Shown piece after piece: positions 1 to 10,903 of a stretch of 64,000 bases of DNA. A program made the translations under genes and the position numbers. The notes beneath the pieces were generated by a model that worked only from the letters and a program-made list of their open reading frames with translations, made no database searches and was not told the DNA's origin. Origin of the DNA: Verrucomicrobiota bacterium. Lineage in GTDB: Bacteria > Verrucomicrobiota > Verrucomicrobiia > Opitutales > Opitutaceae. Within the stretch, counting starts at the first letter, position 1. The number at the start of each line of letters is the position of its first letter. The DNA lies in the NCBI GenBank assembly GCA_026398135.1, contig JAPLTN010000112.1, forward strand, positions 1 to 64,000, read 5' to 3'.

Positions 1-28
1 AACGTTTTATTAAAAAGCGATAAGTGTA

Positions 29-736
29 TTACTCAAAAGCCTTCAGTTCGTCTTGAGTCCACGGCTTAGCACGAGCTTTTTCCGCCGTCAAAATCTCCGC
101 GACTTTATCCTTAGTGATAAATTCTGCATTATTACCCCATTCGTGACGAATATAAGAAAGCACATGGGAAATCTTTTCTTCACTCCAGTTGTAACCTCCG
201 CCAGTCACCTTGCCAAAAGCAGGCATGGCACCGTTGTAATCAGCACCCTTTACCTTAATCGGTCCATTTAAACCATGTAGCAAAACTCGAATTAAACGCT
301 CCTGATTGCCAAGTACCCATTCAGAACCTGCAAGCGGAGGAAACGCCCCGGGAACGCCCAACCCAGTAGCCTGATGACAAGCGACGCAAGTTTGATACAA
401 TCTCTTACCCGAAGCCAAAACTTGCTCAGGCGTTAGTTCCTTCGGAGCTGAAGCCGCGGCTTTCGCAGCAGCAGCATCAAACCGATGGTCATAAACCAAA
501 GGATCAAAATCGCCGCGATAATGCACAACATAAACAGAGCAAAGGAAAATTAAGGCGGATATGAGGCCCAATAAAAACAACGGCATAGGGGAAAAGCCTT
601 CAGAAGGCTCCGCTTTTTCCCGTAAAAGTATGGCGTGCACCTTTTGTATGCTTTGATCGTTGGCCCCGGCTTGCTCCGCCGTCTCGTGCCGGGCAACAGG
701 CACATGCGGAGGTAACTTAGAATTATCATTACTCAT
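29..736 (-). CDS. ccoP: cbb3-type cytochrome c oxidase subunit III (CcoP-like, monoheme)
   Basis: Membrane-anchored cytochrome c that should feed electrons to the CcoN catalytic subunit. The 235-residue product has one membrane helix at about residues 51-73, then a periplasmic class I cytochrome domain with a single CVACH heme site at 117-121 and a GAMPAFG stretch carrying the likely Met ligand. Canonical CcoP has two heme sites; only one is visible here, which is unusual. It is the last gene of the act-cco operon: its ATG overlaps the ccoO stop as ATGA, and the window ends just past its stop. Identification rests on position plus the N-terminal helix and cytochrome domain. Confidence 0.88.
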   Translation of the reverse strand: MSNDNSKLPPHVPVARHETAEQAGANDQSIQKVHAILLREKAEPSEGFSPMPLFLLGLISALIFLCSVYVVHYRGDFDPLVYDHRFDAAAAKAAASAPKELTPEQVLASGKRLYQTCVACHQATGLGVPGAFPPLAGSEWVLGNQERLIRVLLHGLNGPIKVKGADYNGAMPAFGKVTGGGYNWSEEKISHVLSYIRHEWGNNAEFITKDKVAEILTAEKARAKPWTQDELKAFE

Positions 737-1434
737 TTTGCGACCTCCCCTGGCGTTGCTTCAACTTTAGGAACGTAAACACGGGCAGACTCATCAGGAT
801 ACAAGGCCGGATCTTTAAGCGCTAATAAATAGGCGATTAAATCCTCGCCTCGTTGACTCAGCACAATCTCAAAACCGGGCAAGGGCTGATCTTTAGCAGG
901 TAATAGAGACTGCACGGCGCGAGTCGAGGGCTCGCCAATAATTTGGCGGGTCTCAAACAAAAAGCGAAACGGTGGCATAATTGAACCGTACTCGACACCA
1001 CCCACGGTAACTTTGGAAATTTCGGCGGGATTATAAAAATGCTGGATATGCCAGTTACGCCCGGCATCCCCGACAAACCTCGCACCCACATTACGCAAAT
1101 CCGGACCAGTGCGCATGGTGCCGAGATAGACTCGTTGCTCATGAATGTAGTCACGAGCTACACTGCCACGCTCACCCCAACCGCGTTCGATGTCAGTGCC
1201 AAAACCTGGCTGACGAACTTGCTGGGTATGGCAATACACACAGCCAAGGTCTCGATAAACTTCTTTGCCCCGTTCCGCATTACCAGGCAAACGCTGCGGG
1301 AACGCCTTGCCTTCATTCTCATCAAACACCGGCTGCAAATTAGCATAGCCGATATGGTTGGTAAGAATTATACCAGTCCAGCTAAACGCTATGGCAAAAA
1401 AGATGCCTAAAAAAAGAAGGGGGGCACGATTCAT
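733..1434 (-). CDS. ccoO: cbb3-type cytochrome c oxidase subunit II (CcoO)
   Basis: Monoheme cytochrome c subunit of the cbb3 oxidase. The 233-residue product has an N-terminal membrane helix (about 5-27) and a heme site CVYCH at 65-69, followed by TQQVRQPGFGTDIERGWG and a TGPDLRNVGARF block. These are signatures of CcoO/FixO. Its ATG overlaps the ccoN stop (ATGA) and its stop overlaps the ccoP start, so translation is probably coupled. Length is close to the family norm. Confidence 0.95.
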   Translation of the reverse strand: MNRAPLLFLGIFFAIAFSWTGIILTNHIGYANLQPVFDENEGKAFPQRLPGNAERGKEVYRDLGCVYCHTQQVRQPGFGTDIERGWGERGSVARDYIHEQRVYLGTMRTGPDLRNVGARFVGDAGRNWHIQHFYNPAEISKVTVGGVEYGSIMPPFRFLFETRQIIGEPSTRAVQSLLPAKDQPLPGFEIVLSQRGEDLIAYLLALKDPALYPDESARVYVPKVEATPGEVAK

Positions 1435-2933
1435 CGAACAACCTCCAAATCAGGAGCATTACGGAAAAGAGTGGGTTCAGTTACCCCGGCTGGACGGGCT
1501 TTGACCAAAATCCATACGAAATTAATAGCGAAGGCCACATGGCCAATTGCAATAATTATACCGGCTATAGTCCTCAGTTCCAGCCATTGGATAGTCATGG
1601 CCATAACTTCAAGAAATGGCATTGGTGAACCATACTGACCACTGGCATCAAGAGGCAGCGTGTTGGAGTTTAAACCTTGTTGGATACCGGCAACCGACAT
1701 CACGCCGACATAGAGAAGTATACCGATAGCGGTGGCCCAAAAGTGCAAACTGATCAGTTTTGCCGAAGGCCACTCCTTAAGTAGAACACGGGGCAAAATG
1801 TAATAAATGGAACCAAACATTACCATGGTGAAGAAAGCATACATACCATGATGGGCATGGCCGACCGTGTAATGGGTAAAGTGAGTGACTTCGGACCACG
1901 AACGCATGGACATTAGCGATCCAGCTAGAGACGTGAGGGTGTAGTTAACTCCGCCAAATACAATAAAACGCAAGGTGGGTGAATACTTCAAAGCTGCAGA
2001 AGCGCCAACTAAAGTTAAATGCTGATTAAGCCCCGTTACAATAACTGGAACGACCATCATAAACGATGCCGCTATGCCCGCCGTTTGCACCCAAACCGGC
2101 ACCGGGCCGCCGATCAGATGATGCACGCCAGCCCAGTTGTAAAAAATTGCCAAAGACCAAAAGCCAAGCACTGAAAGATAATAGCTGTGGATGGGCTTTC
2201 CTAAAACCTTAGGCAGAAAATAATAAATAGAGGCCAAACCTATCGGCGTAAACCAAAGACCAAGAACATTATGAGCAAACCACCAGTTTACCAAAGACTG
2301 AACGGTGCCACGAGTGGGCTCAAAAATGAGCATGATTTGAGCGACCGAGTACAACCAAGGAAACCAAAATAAAGCAGCCAAAAGATACCACTGGGAGACA
2401 TAAATATGCTCCGCCTTGCCGAAGCGAAAAGTGATTACTGCCCAAGCTCCCACCAATGCATAAGCAACGAATAAAATTGGGGTGGCGTAAACAGGAAACT
2501 CAAGCCACTCGATTGAGGTAGAATCGCCGATCGCAATGCCAACCATCCCAATCGATACCCCGATATTCCAAAAAATCGCCGCAGCAAGTAAAAGTCCGGC
2601 GTGGCGAAGTTCGGCTCTCGATAAACGAGCCATTAACCAAAAAGCCACCGCGAAGGATGCATTTACAGCCCAGCCGTAAATTACCGCATTAAGATGCAAG
2701 GATCGGGCTCGACCAAAGGTAAGCCATTCAATATCACCGAAAAAACCGGGGACATGCATCTTGAAAGATGAGATCAATGCAAACAGAGTCCCCACCAAAA
2801 GCCATAAGACTGACGACCCGAGGAAAAAAAGAGTCGGCACCTTGGTGGATGCATCGATTGCGCTAAGCTCAGCGCGCTTCGCCACATCGGACGAAGTCGA
2901 AGGGCTTAGTGAAGCGGTTAAACTGGAGGCCAT
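1431..2933 (-). CDS. ccoN: cbb3-type cytochrome c oxidase subunit I (CcoN)
   Basis: Catalytic heme-copper subunit that reduces oxygen and pumps protons. The 500-residue polytopic protein shows the expected histidine motifs: RSLHLNAVIYGW for the low-spin heme, WWFAHNVLGLWF, the HH of AGVHHLIGG for CuB, and HFTHYTVGHAHHGMY near the high-spin heme. About 12 hydrophobic helices can be counted. It follows the CcoS-like gene by 26 bases and overlaps ccoO by four. The motif set is of the C (cbb3) type rather than aa3. Confidence 0.97.
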   Translation of the reverse strand: MASSLTASLSPSTSSDVAKRAELSAIDASTKVPTLFFLGSSVLWLLVGTLFALISSFKMHVPGFFGDIEWLTFGRARSLHLNAVIYGWAVNASFAVAFWLMARLSRAELRHAGLLLAAAIFWNIGVSIGMVGIAIGDSTSIEWLEFPVYATPILFVAYALVGAWAVITFRFGKAEHIYVSQWYLLAALFWFPWLYSVAQIMLIFEPTRGTVQSLVNWWFAHNVLGLWFTPIGLASIYYFLPKVLGKPIHSYYLSVLGFWSLAIFYNWAGVHHLIGGPVPVWVQTAGIAASFMMVVPVIVTGLNQHLTLVGASAALKYSPTLRFIVFGGVNYTLTSLAGSLMSMRSWSEVTHFTHYTVGHAHHGMYAFFTMVMFGSIYYILPRVLLKEWPSAKLISLHFWATAIGILLYVGVMSVAGIQQGLNSNTLPLDASGQYGSPMPFLEVMAMTIQWLELRTIAGIIIAIGHVAFAINFVWILVKARPAGVTEPTLFRNAPDLEVVR

Positions 2934-2959
2934 TTGATAAATTTTTTAAATAAAAGAGC

Positions 2960-3172
2960 TTAGGCTTTTTTAACCGTAGCTACTTTGGGTTGATTCAAAA
3001 CATGATCAGTGGGAACGCCTTCAGGCTCCTCTGCATCAAAGATGACCTTGGAGCCAGCCTCAAGCTCTTGTAGTTGCCCCTTTTTACTCGCCCAATACAA
3101 ACCATAAACGGCACTGCAAACCACAAGCATAGCCATGGGCAAAGCGACAAAATATAAGAACCATTCAGGCAT
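2960..3172 (-). CDS. ccoS: CcoS-like cbb3 oxidase assembly protein
   Basis: Small protein (70 residues) with one N-terminal helix (about 5-27) followed by YWASKKGQLQELEAGSKVIF and an acidic DAEEPEG stretch. This matches the CcoS pattern of a helix, then W-x-x-x-x-GQ-x-x-x-L-E and an acidic F-D motif. In characterised species CcoS is needed for cofactor insertion into CcoN. Lying directly before ccoN supports that role. The tail after residue 50 is longer than in many CcoS proteins. Confidence 0.7.
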   Translation of the reverse strand: MPEWFLYFVALPMAMLVVCSAVYGLYWASKKGQLQELEAGSKVIFDAEEPEGVPTDHVLNQPKVATVKKA

Positions 3173-3193
3173 TGGCGTGAGTTCTTAACGAAC

Positions 3194-3496
3194 TTATTTC
3201 GTCGCCTGTTCTTTAATCGTTAGTTCAATCGCGCGTTCCAACGGTATACGCACGATGCCTTTGTCTTTATCGACCCAGCCATAGCTAGTGGCGGCAGTTT
3301 GGTTTTTACCTTTCAATTCAGCCAGAATCGCCTTGCGTTCTTCCGGTGTTTTCAAGCCAGTGCCAGCCATAGGGGCTACGTTTGGCACGTAAGCTACCTG
3401 CATGATTATTAGAAATATAGCAAAGAAGCCAATTACCGCCAATAGTGTAGGTAAAAACGAAGCTCTGGATTCTACTGTAGGAGTGCTATTACTCAT
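3194..3496 (-). CDS. Small single-helix membrane protein between actF and ccoS
   Basis: I do not recognise a named family. The chosen ATG (residues MSNSTPTVESR) overlaps the 3' end of actF by eight bases; an upstream in-frame start would overlap further. The 100-residue product has one strong helix (about 15-36), then a soluble domain with KTPEERKAILAELKGKNQ and a YGWVDKDKGIVRIPLERAIE segment. The latter resembles a motif seen in small proteins next to respiratory or cytochrome assembly genes. Position between the two complexes suggests a structural or assembly role for an ACIII-cbb3 supercomplex; that is inference. Confidence 0.75.
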   Translation of the reverse strand: MSNSTPTVESRASFLPTLLAVIGFFAIFLIIMQVAYVPNVAPMAGTGLKTPEERKAILAELKGKNQTAATSYGWVDKDKGIVRIPLERAIELTIKEQATK

Positions 3497-4784
3497 GATA
3501 GGTAAGGGATTCAACAATACGAGGATCGCGGATAGGAATAAGCTTCGTTTTGGAAAAGCTATTCAAAAATGCCCAGACACAAACTCCACCCACTCCGATA
3601 ACTGTAGTGCCTATCCATAACAGGTTAAGGCTAAGAAAGGGATAAGCATCCCCGTTTGAATTCTTAAGAGATGGCATTACGTTATAAATAATGTCGATCA
3701 GAAACACAAAAGCGATGAACACGGAAATTCGCGGCATCCAAACTTTTGACAATTTAACTGGATAGTGTATCAAAGTTAAGAAGGGTGCTGCAAAATGACC
3801 GAAGAGCAGGAACAATCCCACATAGCCCCAATTATTGAAAACCCCGTTCGAGTTGATTTCACGTAAGCTATACCAGAACGTTTCTTCCGGGATGTTGGCC
3901 ATGTAGATAAGAAAGTATTGAGAAAAGGTGATATAAGCCCAAAATACAGTGAAGGCGAACATCAACATGCCATGAGAATGCATATGATTGTTATTCAGGA
4001 TGCCTTTATAATCGCCGCGGAACCATAACCAAAGCGTGATGATCATTCCTAATGATAAGGCGCCGCGGATAGCACCGGCAAAGAACCAAACACCGTACAT
4101 TGTTGAGTACCAGTGATAGTCCAATGCCTTGACCCAAAGTATTACACAGAGCGTCATCGACAACGCAGTAAAGGGAAGACCCACAGCAGTCCAAAATCGA
4201 CTGGCGTGAGTGTGGGAAATTTCACCATCGACATCTTGGGCGAAAGAATGAGCGCGGAACCGATTGGCTAATAATGACCAGCCACCAAAGCCAACCAAGG
4301 TGGCTAGAAACAAGGCGGTGGTGTTAAGTAATCCCGATTTCTTAAACCACAAAACATCTTGTCCCACCGTTCCGTGCCCACCAACTTTTGCCAAATCATA
4401 ACCAACATCAGTCCATTTCCATATGGTTCCCGGCGAAACGACCGCAGAGATTAACAATGGAACAAACAATAAACCCAACCAGGGCAAGCACGATAACCAG
4501 TTTTCAAACTGGCGTCGCAGGATGGTGGACCACCCGGCATCGAATACATGGTGTATCATTACCAGGAAAAGAGCTCCCAGGGCGATTCCGATCCAGAATA
4601 CCAACCCGGTTAAATAGGAGAAGGCGGCGGCTTTGCCCGATACGGCAATACCGACTCCAGTGGCAGCGAGTCCAATGAGGCCGATGATCAATGCCTTGTT
4701 GGCGGCAGCGCGAAGGGAGGATGATGGGGCCATCGCCGAGGCGAGTGTGCTTCCAGGTGAGATAGTGGCTGCGTGGGTGCTCAT
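3489..4784 (-). CDS. actF: Alternative Complex III membrane subunit ActF
   Basis: Polytopic subunit (431 residues, about 10 helices) of the quinol:cytochrome c oxidoreductase known as Alternative Complex III. ActF is a smaller relative of the NrfD-like ActC and part of the membrane arm. The sequence has the helix-rich pattern and a conserved-looking NNNHMHSHGMLMFAFTVFWAY stretch (about residues 260-280), together with a YFLIYMANIPEETFWY segment. Its ATG overlaps the actE stop by four bases. Assignment follows from order within the actABCDEF set. Confidence 0.9.
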   Translation of the reverse strand: MSTHAATISPGSTLASAMAPSSSLRAAANKALIIGLIGLAATGVGIAVSGKAAAFSYLTGLVFWIGIALGALFLVMIHHVFDAGWSTILRRQFENWLSCLPWLGLLFVPLLISAVVSPGTIWKWTDVGYDLAKVGGHGTVGQDVLWFKKSGLLNTTALFLATLVGFGGWSLLANRFRAHSFAQDVDGEISHTHASRFWTAVGLPFTALSMTLCVILWVKALDYHWYSTMYGVWFFAGAIRGALSLGMIITLWLWFRGDYKGILNNNHMHSHGMLMFAFTVFWAYITFSQYFLIYMANIPEETFWYSLREINSNGVFNNWGYVGLFLLFGHFAAPFLTLIHYPVKLSKVWMPRISVFIAFVFLIDIIYNVMPSLKNSNGDAYPFLSLNLLWIGTTVIGVGGVCVWAFLNSFSKTKLIPIRDPRIVESLTYHE

Positions 4785-5428
4785 TTCAGACCAAGCTCAG
4801 ATTTGTGTGCAGGGAGGACGTCAACAGCGGTACCGGTTTGTGCACGCTGTAAAGCACGCACATAGGCTATAACCGCCCAACGATCAGAAGGCTCGATTTT
4901 GTCCGCGTAAGACAACATGGTGTTTTTTCCCATGGTGATTGTATTAAAAATTTCCCCCTCGGCCATCTGCCGAAGACGATCATCATGGAAGGTAGGTGTT
5001 GCACCCATGCCATACTGTTTGGTTATACCATTGCCATCACCCAAGGCACCATGACAAGGAGAACAGTAAATAGTGAACTTGAGCTGACCTTTCTCCAATA
5101 GCTGTGCATCCACTTTAACTCCATCAGGAAAACCACGGGCGAAACTGGCATCTTTAGCCCGTCCGCGATAAAGATGGTCGTCTGCACCTAAAAATTTTTC
5201 TTCGGCGCGTATGGAAGTGCGCGAGTAAGGCACAACGCCTGCAGGAGTGGGGCGATCAGTTCGTTTGTCAGAAAAGAAACGGGACTCGGACTGGGCCTTA
5301 TACTTTGGTTGGCGGTCCATGTCAGGAAAAACCTCAAGTGGAGGCTTGGTGGTAATGGAACCACGTAATCCAAAAATGGAAAGCGTGGCAACGACTACAA
5401 AAAGAAGAGTAAAGTAGGCGTAACGCAT
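4781..5428 (-). CDS. actE: Alternative Complex III monoheme cytochrome c subunit ActE
   Basis: Membrane-anchored cytochrome c of Alternative Complex III. The ATG at 5428 is preferred because it lies four bases after the actD stop; a longer GTG form would overlap actD. The 215-residue product has an N-terminal helix (about 3-20), a linker carrying PPLEVFPDMDRQPKYKAQ (typical of ActE), and one heme site CSPCH at 122-126 followed by GALGDGNG. The stop overlaps the actF start (ATGA). Confidence 0.93.
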   Translation of the reverse strand: MRYAYFTLLFVVVATLSIFGLRGSITTKPPLEVFPDMDRQPKYKAQSESRFFSDKRTDRPTPAGVVPYSRTSIRAEEKFLGADDHLYRGRAKDASFARGFPDGVKVDAQLLEKGQLKFTIYCSPCHGALGDGNGITKQYGMGATPTFHDDRLRQMAEGEIFNTITMGKNTMLSYADKIEPSDRWAVIAYVRALQRAQTGTAVDVLPAHKSELGLK

Positions 5429-5432
5429 TAGA

Positions 5433-5966
5433 TTAGGCTTCCAGTTCAGAAATTTCCTTGGCACCGGCCGCACTTAAAAGTGCTTTCGCCCGCGCAAGTT
5501 CAAACTTTGGATCACGCGCTTCGATAACAACGTAGAAGGTATCATCGAGTCCGCGTACAATTTCTTTGGATTTAAGCACCGGGTGATAGTGTTGAGGCAG
5601 CAAATTCAAAATAAACATGCCCGCGATCGTGGCAAAAGCAGTAAATAAAATCGTCAACTCATAGCTGATTGGAAAGGCAAACAGCGGGCTGAAATATGGC
5701 TTACCGCCAACGATCAATTTGTAGTCGAATGCTCCAGTAAAAAAGATCATCGACATACCAGTGGTGAACCCGGTCAAACCGCCAATCAACGAGAATTTTG
5801 GCACGTGAGAACGACGAAGGCCCATCGCACCATCAAGACCATGAACAGGAAATGGGGTGATGCAGTCCCAGTTTTTGAAACCGGCATCACGCACTTTTTC
5901 CGCCGCATGGTAAATTTCCGGAGCGGTATCAAAGCGGGCCATCAGGCCATAGAGTGGAGCAGCCAT
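5433..5966 (-). CDS. actD: Alternative Complex III subunit ActD (DUF3341)
   Basis: A 177-residue DUF3341 protein with two helices (about 58-78 and 100-122) and soluble ends. It begins LYGLMARFDTAPEIYHAAEK and contains YTPFPVHGLD-type sequence (here ITPFPVHGLDGAMGL), which is diagnostic for ActD. In the known structures ActD is a peripheral membrane subunit without cofactors. It lies between actC (21 bases upstream) and actE in the standard order. Confidence 0.94.
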   Translation of the reverse strand: MAAPLYGLMARFDTAPEIYHAAEKVRDAGFKNWDCITPFPVHGLDGAMGLRRSHVPKFSLIGGLTGFTTGMSMIFFTGAFDYKLIVGGKPYFSPLFAFPISYELTILFTAFATIAGMFILNLLPQHYHPVLKSKEIVRGLDDTFYVVIEARDPKFELARAKALLSAAGAKEISELEA

Positions 5967-5987
5967 TTGAATAATCGTTAAATTTGC

Positions 5988-7427
5988 TTAGTGCTTGTTG
6001 TCGTGGCCGCCGTGAGCATCAGCTTGAGGCATTACCGCTTTGATTTCTGCCATCGGCATGATGGGCAGGAAACGAATGAAAAGAAGAAAGAGAACGCCGA
6101 AAACACCGAAGGTGCCGAAGAACGTAAAAATCTCTACTGCCGAGGGGCTGTAGTAACCCCACGAACTTGGCAGAAAATCACGCGCCAAGGAGGTTACAAT
6201 GATCACAAATCGCTCAAACCACATGCCTACGTTTACGAATATGGATAAGATCCAAACTAAGGCGATGTTTTCGCGAATTTTTTTGAACCAGAAGAATTGC
6301 GGAGTGACCACGTTACAGGTGATCATTATCCAATACGCCCAGGCATAATGACCAAAAGCACGATTGATAAAGGCAAAGCCTTCATAGGGATTTGATCCAT
6401 ACCATGCGATAAAGAATTCTATGCCATAAGCATAACCAACGATCGTTCCGGTGGCCAAAATAATCTTACACATGCAATCAATATGGTATTGCGTGATCAG
6501 ATCCTCTAAGTGGAATATGGCTCTTAGCGGGAGCATCAATGTAAGAACCATGCCGAAGCCCGAAAAGATCGCACCTGCAACGAAGTATGGAGGGAAAATC
6601 GTAGTGTGCCAACCCGGGAGCAGCGAAACGGCAAAGTCGAAGGAAACAATGGTATGAACAGATAGAACGAGCGGGGTAGAAATACCGGCAAGAATCAAAT
6701 ACGCCATTTCGTAATTGCTCCAGTGGCGGTTACTTCCCCGCCAACCCATGGCAAAAATGCCGTAGATAAAGCTCTTAACCTTTTTTCCTGATTTAAAGAA
6801 ACGATCACGTAAGATCGCTAAGTCAGGTATAAGTCCGATGTACCAAAATAATACGGATACGGTGCCGTAAGTTGATACGGCAAATACGTCCCACTCCAAA
6901 GGTGACCGAAAATTGGGCCAAATCGCATTAGCATTAGGAAATGGGAACAGGTAGCCGGGTAAAACGGCAAACCACACGCGTCCAACGTGGAATACTGGAA
7001 ATATGCCTGCGCAAACAACCGCGAATATCGTCATGGCCTCCGCCGCGCGGTTGATCGATGTGCGCCATTTTTGACGCAGTAGACAGAGAATAGCAGAAAT
7101 GAGCGTTCCGGCGTGTCCTATGCCGATCCAGAATACGAAATTAACAATGTCCCACGCCCAGTTGGCGGGATTGTTATGACCCCATACACCTACACCAGTA
7201 GAAACCAAGTATGCGATACCAGCGACTGTAAAACTCGCTAGAAAGCCCGAAATGGCGAAGGCAATCCACCACCATCTGGGAGTCGGTCCCTCTATGATGC
7301 CGCAGATCTTTTCGGTTACCCAATTAAAACTGCGGTGATTTTCTACGAGGGTCGCGCGCGGGAGCGACGCCGGTTTCACCTCGGCTAAAATAGCCGGGGC
7401 GGCGTGTTCAGTATGTGCGTGGGCCAT
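5988..7427 (-). CDS. actC: Alternative Complex III NrfD-like quinol-binding subunit ActC
   Basis: Polytopic NrfD/PsrC-family subunit (479 residues, about 10 helices) expected to hold the quinol site. It has a His-rich start, a long cytoplasmic N-terminus with [17 protein letters not shown], and helices with [17 protein letters not shown], where the His is probably functional. Its ATG overlaps the actB stop (TAATG), indicating coupled translation. The length is normal for ActC. Confidence 0.95.
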   Translation of the reverse strand: MAHAHTEHAAPAILAEVKPASLPRATLVENHRSFNWVTEKICGIIEGPTPRWWWIAFAISGFLASFTVAGIAYLVSTGVGVWGHNNPANWAWDIVNFVFWIGIGHAGTLISAILCLLRQKWRTSINRAAEAMTIFAVVCAGIFPVFHVGRVWFAVLPGYLFPFPNANAIWPNFRSPLEWDVFAVSTYGTVSVLFWYIGLIPDLAILRDRFFKSGKKVKSFIYGIFAMGWRGSNRHWSNYEMAYLILAGISTPLVLSVHTIVSFDFAVSLLPGWHTTIFPPYFVAGAIFSGFGMVLTLMLPLRAIFHLEDLITQYHIDCMCKIILATGTIVGYAYGIEFFIAWYGSNPYEGFAFINRAFGHYAWAYWIMITCNVVTPQFFWFKKIRENIALVWILSIFVNVGMWFERFVIIVTSLARDFLPSSWGYYSPSAVEIFTFFGTFGVFGVLFLLFIRFLPIMPMAEIKAVMPQADAHGGHDNKH

Positions 7428-10400
7428 TAGCTATTACCTCCAAAGGAGTTTTTGCCGAAGGAGGCGTGAGGTTTTACGGGTTCGCTGTGCGTCTCATGTG
7501 CGGGTGTGGTGCCATGATCAGAACCCGGGGTTCCGTGTCCATGATCCATACCGGCAGGATGATTCTTCTTTTCGTATTCTATGCGGCTAAGAGGCTGGCT
7601 GGCGTAATCCGGCATAGCTGGGTTCGGGTTGCGCAATTTTCCGAGGAAGGATGTCCGAGGACGAATATTCAGGTAGTTAAGCAGTTGATAATCCTGCTCG
7701 CGAACTTTGGCCTGAGATACGCGACTGTTAACATCCAATATGTTGCCGAACTCGATAGCTTCGACAGGGCATACTTGTTGGCATGCCACCTTAAAGGTTC
7801 CATCGGGTATGGCAACGTTGGAGGAAGCCCCGGCAGCCACTTTTTGCTTAATTTTGGCCTGTTGGATGCGTTGCACACAGTAGGTACACTTCTCCATCAC
7901 GCCGCGCATGCGCACGGTAACATCAGGATTTTTGACCATTTTAACCAACTCAGGCATGCCTTTTTTACCCAACGGCCCCATATAGAGGCTATCAAGTTGA
8001 CGTTGATTGAAGTCGAAGAAGTTAAAGCGACGAACTTTAAAGGGACAGTTATTTGCGCAGTAGCGCGTGCCGATGCAGCGATTATACGCCATAGTATTAA
8101 GCCCTTCTTGATCATGCACCGTGGCGTTAACCGGGCACACCGTCTCACAAGGGGCCGTTTCGCAATGCATACAACCGATGGGCTGTACAGAAACTTGGGG
8201 ATCTTCAGGTATCTCACCGTTTCCTGGACCACCGAATGCACCCGCCTCGATTTTGCCGTCAGAGTAATAACGGTCGAGACGTATCCAATGCATTTCACGT
8301 CCGCGAAGAACCTGATCTTTTCCGACAATCGGAATATTATTTTCCGCCTGACAGGCAATTACACACGCATTGCAACCCAAGCATGTATTAAGGTCGATCG
8401 ACATGCCCCATTGATGCACACCGTCTTGAAATGCTTTGGGACCGGAGAAATCGGGTGTCTCCATCAAGGAACCACCGCGCGGCGTCGTAGCGGCCCGCTC
8501 GGCGTTGAGCTTAGCCCGTTGCTCGCGCGATAATTTAACAAACTCCTCCGGAGTATAGTCTCCGTAAGTGGCGGGAGCATGGGCTTCCATGCCCAAGGCC
8601 GTTACAAAGCCTGGGTTTTGTTTAAATTCTTCCAGGTTGGCTTCGCGAACAATATCGCGACCTTCCATCGACCAGTGCTCCTGGGTGTTGGCAAGTTCAG
8701 CAAACTCACCGGGGACAACAGTTAAGGTAGCACTGGTAGCGACAGCCAAGCCGCTGGAGGTGCGCAACGGATAGGCGTTATAGCCGACGTGGTTGCCGAC
8801 GTGACCAGCCGCGGAACGACCATAACCCAGGGCTACTGCTACGGTCCAATTGGCCAAGCCGGGTTGAATATGGATGGGGCCGCGAATCTTACGACCGCCT
8901 AAGGACAATTCACCAATAAAGGCTTTTTCTTTGCCTTGGCTGAAAGCGGCAACTTCTTTGCGGGCCACTTGTATTAAAGATCCTTCGGGTTCAACCCCGA
9001 GTTTTTTGGCCAAACGCGGCGAAACCAGAATGGCGTTATCCCAAGAAATCTTGGTGAGCGAGTCCGGACACTCTTGCAGCCATCCATTATTGGCAAATCG
9101 ACCATCGTCCACTTTGGCATCGAATATGAAGCGAACCTCCAGGCTGTTTTCCGTTACTGCGATTGGCGCGGATGCGGTCGCAAGAACTTGATCAAGGCTC
9201 GCAGTGGCTAAATTAACTTTAGCGACCGGATATGCAGAGTCCGTTAAGAAACCGTCATGTAAAAACTTACGGAATCCTTTTTCGCCTTCAGTTTTTGAAA
9301 GAGCCGTTATCGTATCATAAACAAGCGAATAACCGTCCGGTTTGGATTCGCCTAAAATACGGGCAATAATCTCCAGCTCGGTGAGCCCGCCAAACAGGGG
9401 CTGAATCATGGGCTGAATCGGCACGATAGTACCATCAGCAGTGCGCGCGTCACCCCAAGACTCCAGGTAATGAGCAGCGGCAATATGAACCCCGGCCGGA
9501 ACAGCTAAGGAGGTTTCATCCACATGATAACCCAAGCGCACCACTTGGGATGCTTTGACAATCGCGCTGGAAAACTCCAAGTCCGCGGGCGCATTGTAGG
9601 CGGGGTTACCACCAAGCACCACTAAAGTTTTTACTGCGCCGGAATTGAGCAGTTTAGTAACTTCGGTTATTCCGTTAGCCGAAGAAACGGGAGTGGTTAC
9701 GAAATCAACCGTTTCACCGACCGCACCGAGCGCCACGTTCAACGCATAAACCAAGGCATGAACCTCAGCCGGAAGATGAGAACCGGCAATAATGACAGCT
9801 TGGCCTTTATGGGCTAATAAATCTTCAGCACAGGCCTTGAGCCATTTTTCTTGGTCTTTAAATTCCAGACCTTGAGCTAATTTCGCATGAGTATCGGAAC
9901 CGGTGATTTTTGCACTTAGAGCCGCGGTAAAAGCCAATAGGTGACTGCTCGCCAGACGGAGACGGTGATCGGCCATCGATCCCGTTAAGGTAAACGTGCT
10001 CTCGACCGCGTAGAGACGATTGAGATCGGCATCTTTTGTGAGTGCTTTGCGCCCTTTGGCAAAATCCCGAGCATATCCAATGGATCCACATTCGGTGCCA
10101 AAAAAGTCCGCATCCAGGGCCAGAATACGCTTAGCTTTGGCAAAGCGGTAAACTGGTTTAATATCTGCGCGGCCAAACGCGGCAACCGCGGCACTGACCG
10201 GAGGCTCATCAGCCACCGGTTCATATTCTGCCCAAACCGCCTGTGGATAAGCGGTCTTAAGCTTGGCAGTGAGTCTTGCCCGAGTAGGGGAGGCTGAGTT
10301 CTCCGCTAAAAATACCAGCCCTTTGCCTTGCTTGGCTTTCGCATCATTACCAATCGCCGCGAGCAAATCATTGATTTGCGCTGCCGAGGCAGAGGTTCCC

Positions 10401-10888
10401 TTAATGGTATGCGTGGTTGCACGATCCACATCGTAAAGATCCAAAACCGACGCCTGAACGATGCCGTTGGTCGCACCACCATAAGAGGCAAAAGACGGAT
10501 TTCCCTCCAGCTTAGTGGGACGTCCTTCGTGGGTTTCGGCCAAAACAGGGATGGCGTTGCGACGAATCGGCATAGCCGACGCATAGTAAAGGGGCAGTCC
10601 TGGAATGATGTTCTCCACTGACTTGCCAAAAGCGAGGATGTGGGCCTCGGGACGGCGGCACCCAGTAGCCAAACCTACGCCTCCGAGAGCGAAGGAGGCG
10701 GCCATCAACTTGAAGAACTTGCGCCGATCCACGCCATCGAGGCTGTCTGCGCCTTGTGGAAACTCACGCTGCATCACCGCCTGCACGGCGGGAGTAGCTG
10801 CCAAATCGTCTAAGCTACGCCAGTAGCGAGGGCCGGTCGTGGCAGACTCGGATTGGGCGGACGCGGTATGATCAAATTTACGTTTCAT
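7427..10888 (-). CDS. actB: Alternative Complex III iron-sulfur subunit ActB (molybdopterin-like domain fused to ferredoxin domain)
   Basis: Large periplasmic subunit, 1153 residues. The N-terminal part resembles a molybdopterin oxidoreductase (B1) and the C-terminal part is a NrfC/DmsB-like ferredoxin (B2). A Tat-type motif DRRKFFKL (RR at 55-56) is followed by a hydrophobic stretch and Cys77, a possible lipobox. Iron-sulfur Cys clusters lie at about residues 830-1060: [37 protein letters not shown] and CTYC...CQQVCP. In characterised ActB the B1 domain carries no Mo cofactor. It sits 15 bases after actA. Confidence 0.96.
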   Translation of the reverse strand: MKRKFDHTASAQSESATTGPRYWRSLDDLAATPAVQAVMQREFPQGADSLDGVDRRKFFKLMAASFALGGVGLATGCRRPEAHILAFGKSVENIIPGLPLYYASAMPIRRNAIPVLAETHEGRPTKLEGNPSFASYGGATNGIVQASVLDLYDVDRATTHTIKGTSASAAQINDLLAAIGNDAKAKQGKGLVFLAENSASPTRARLTAKLKTAYPQAVWAEYEPVADEPPVSAAVAAFGRADIKPVYRFAKAKRILALDADFFGTECGSIGYARDFAKGRKALTKDADLNRLYAVESTFTLTGSMADHRLRLASSHLLAFTAALSAKITGSDTHAKLAQGLEFKDQEKWLKACAEDLLAHKGQAVIIAGSHLPAEVHALVYALNVALGAVGETVDFVTTPVSSANGITEVTKLLNSGAVKTLVVLGGNPAYNAPADLEFSSAIVKASQVVRLGYHVDETSLAVPAGVHIAAAHYLESWGDARTADGTIVPIQPMIQPLFGGLTELEIIARILGESKPDGYSLVYDTITALSKTEGEKGFRKFLHDGFLTDSAYPVAKVNLATASLDQVLATASAPIAVTENSLEVRFIFDAKVDDGRFANNGWLQECPDSLTKISWDNAILVSPRLAKKLGVEPEGSLIQVARKEVAAFSQGKEKAFIGELSLGGRKIRGPIHIQPGLANWTVAVALGYGRSAAGHVGNHVGYNAYPLRTSSGLAVATSATLTVVPGEFAELANTQEHWSMEGRDIVREANLEEFKQNPGFVTALGMEAHAPATYGDYTPEEFVKLSREQRAKLNAERAATTPRGGSLMETPDFSGPKAFQDGVHQWGMSIDLNTCLGCNACVIACQAENNIPIVGKDQVLRGREMHWIRLDRYYSDGKIEAGAFGGPGNGEIPEDPQVSVQPIGCMHCETAPCETVCPVNATVHDQEGLNTMAYNRCIGTRYCANNCPFKVRRFNFFDFNQRQLDSLYMGPLGKKGMPELVKMVKNPDVTVRMRGVMEKCTYCVQRIQQAKIKQKVAAGASSNVAIPDGTFKVACQQVCPVEAIEFGNILDVNSRVSQAKVREQDYQLLNYLNIRPRTSFLGKLRNPNPAMPDYASQPLSRIEYEKKNHPAGMDHGHGTPGSDHGTTPAHETHSEPVKPHASFGKNSFGGNS

Positions 10889-10903
10889 CGTCTATGCGGG
10901 CGA

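Noticed and set aside
7415-8533. Open frame of 372 codons on the plus strand antisense to actB
   Set aside because: It lies wholly opposite a certain gene with complete Fe-S motifs and shows no domain signature of its own.
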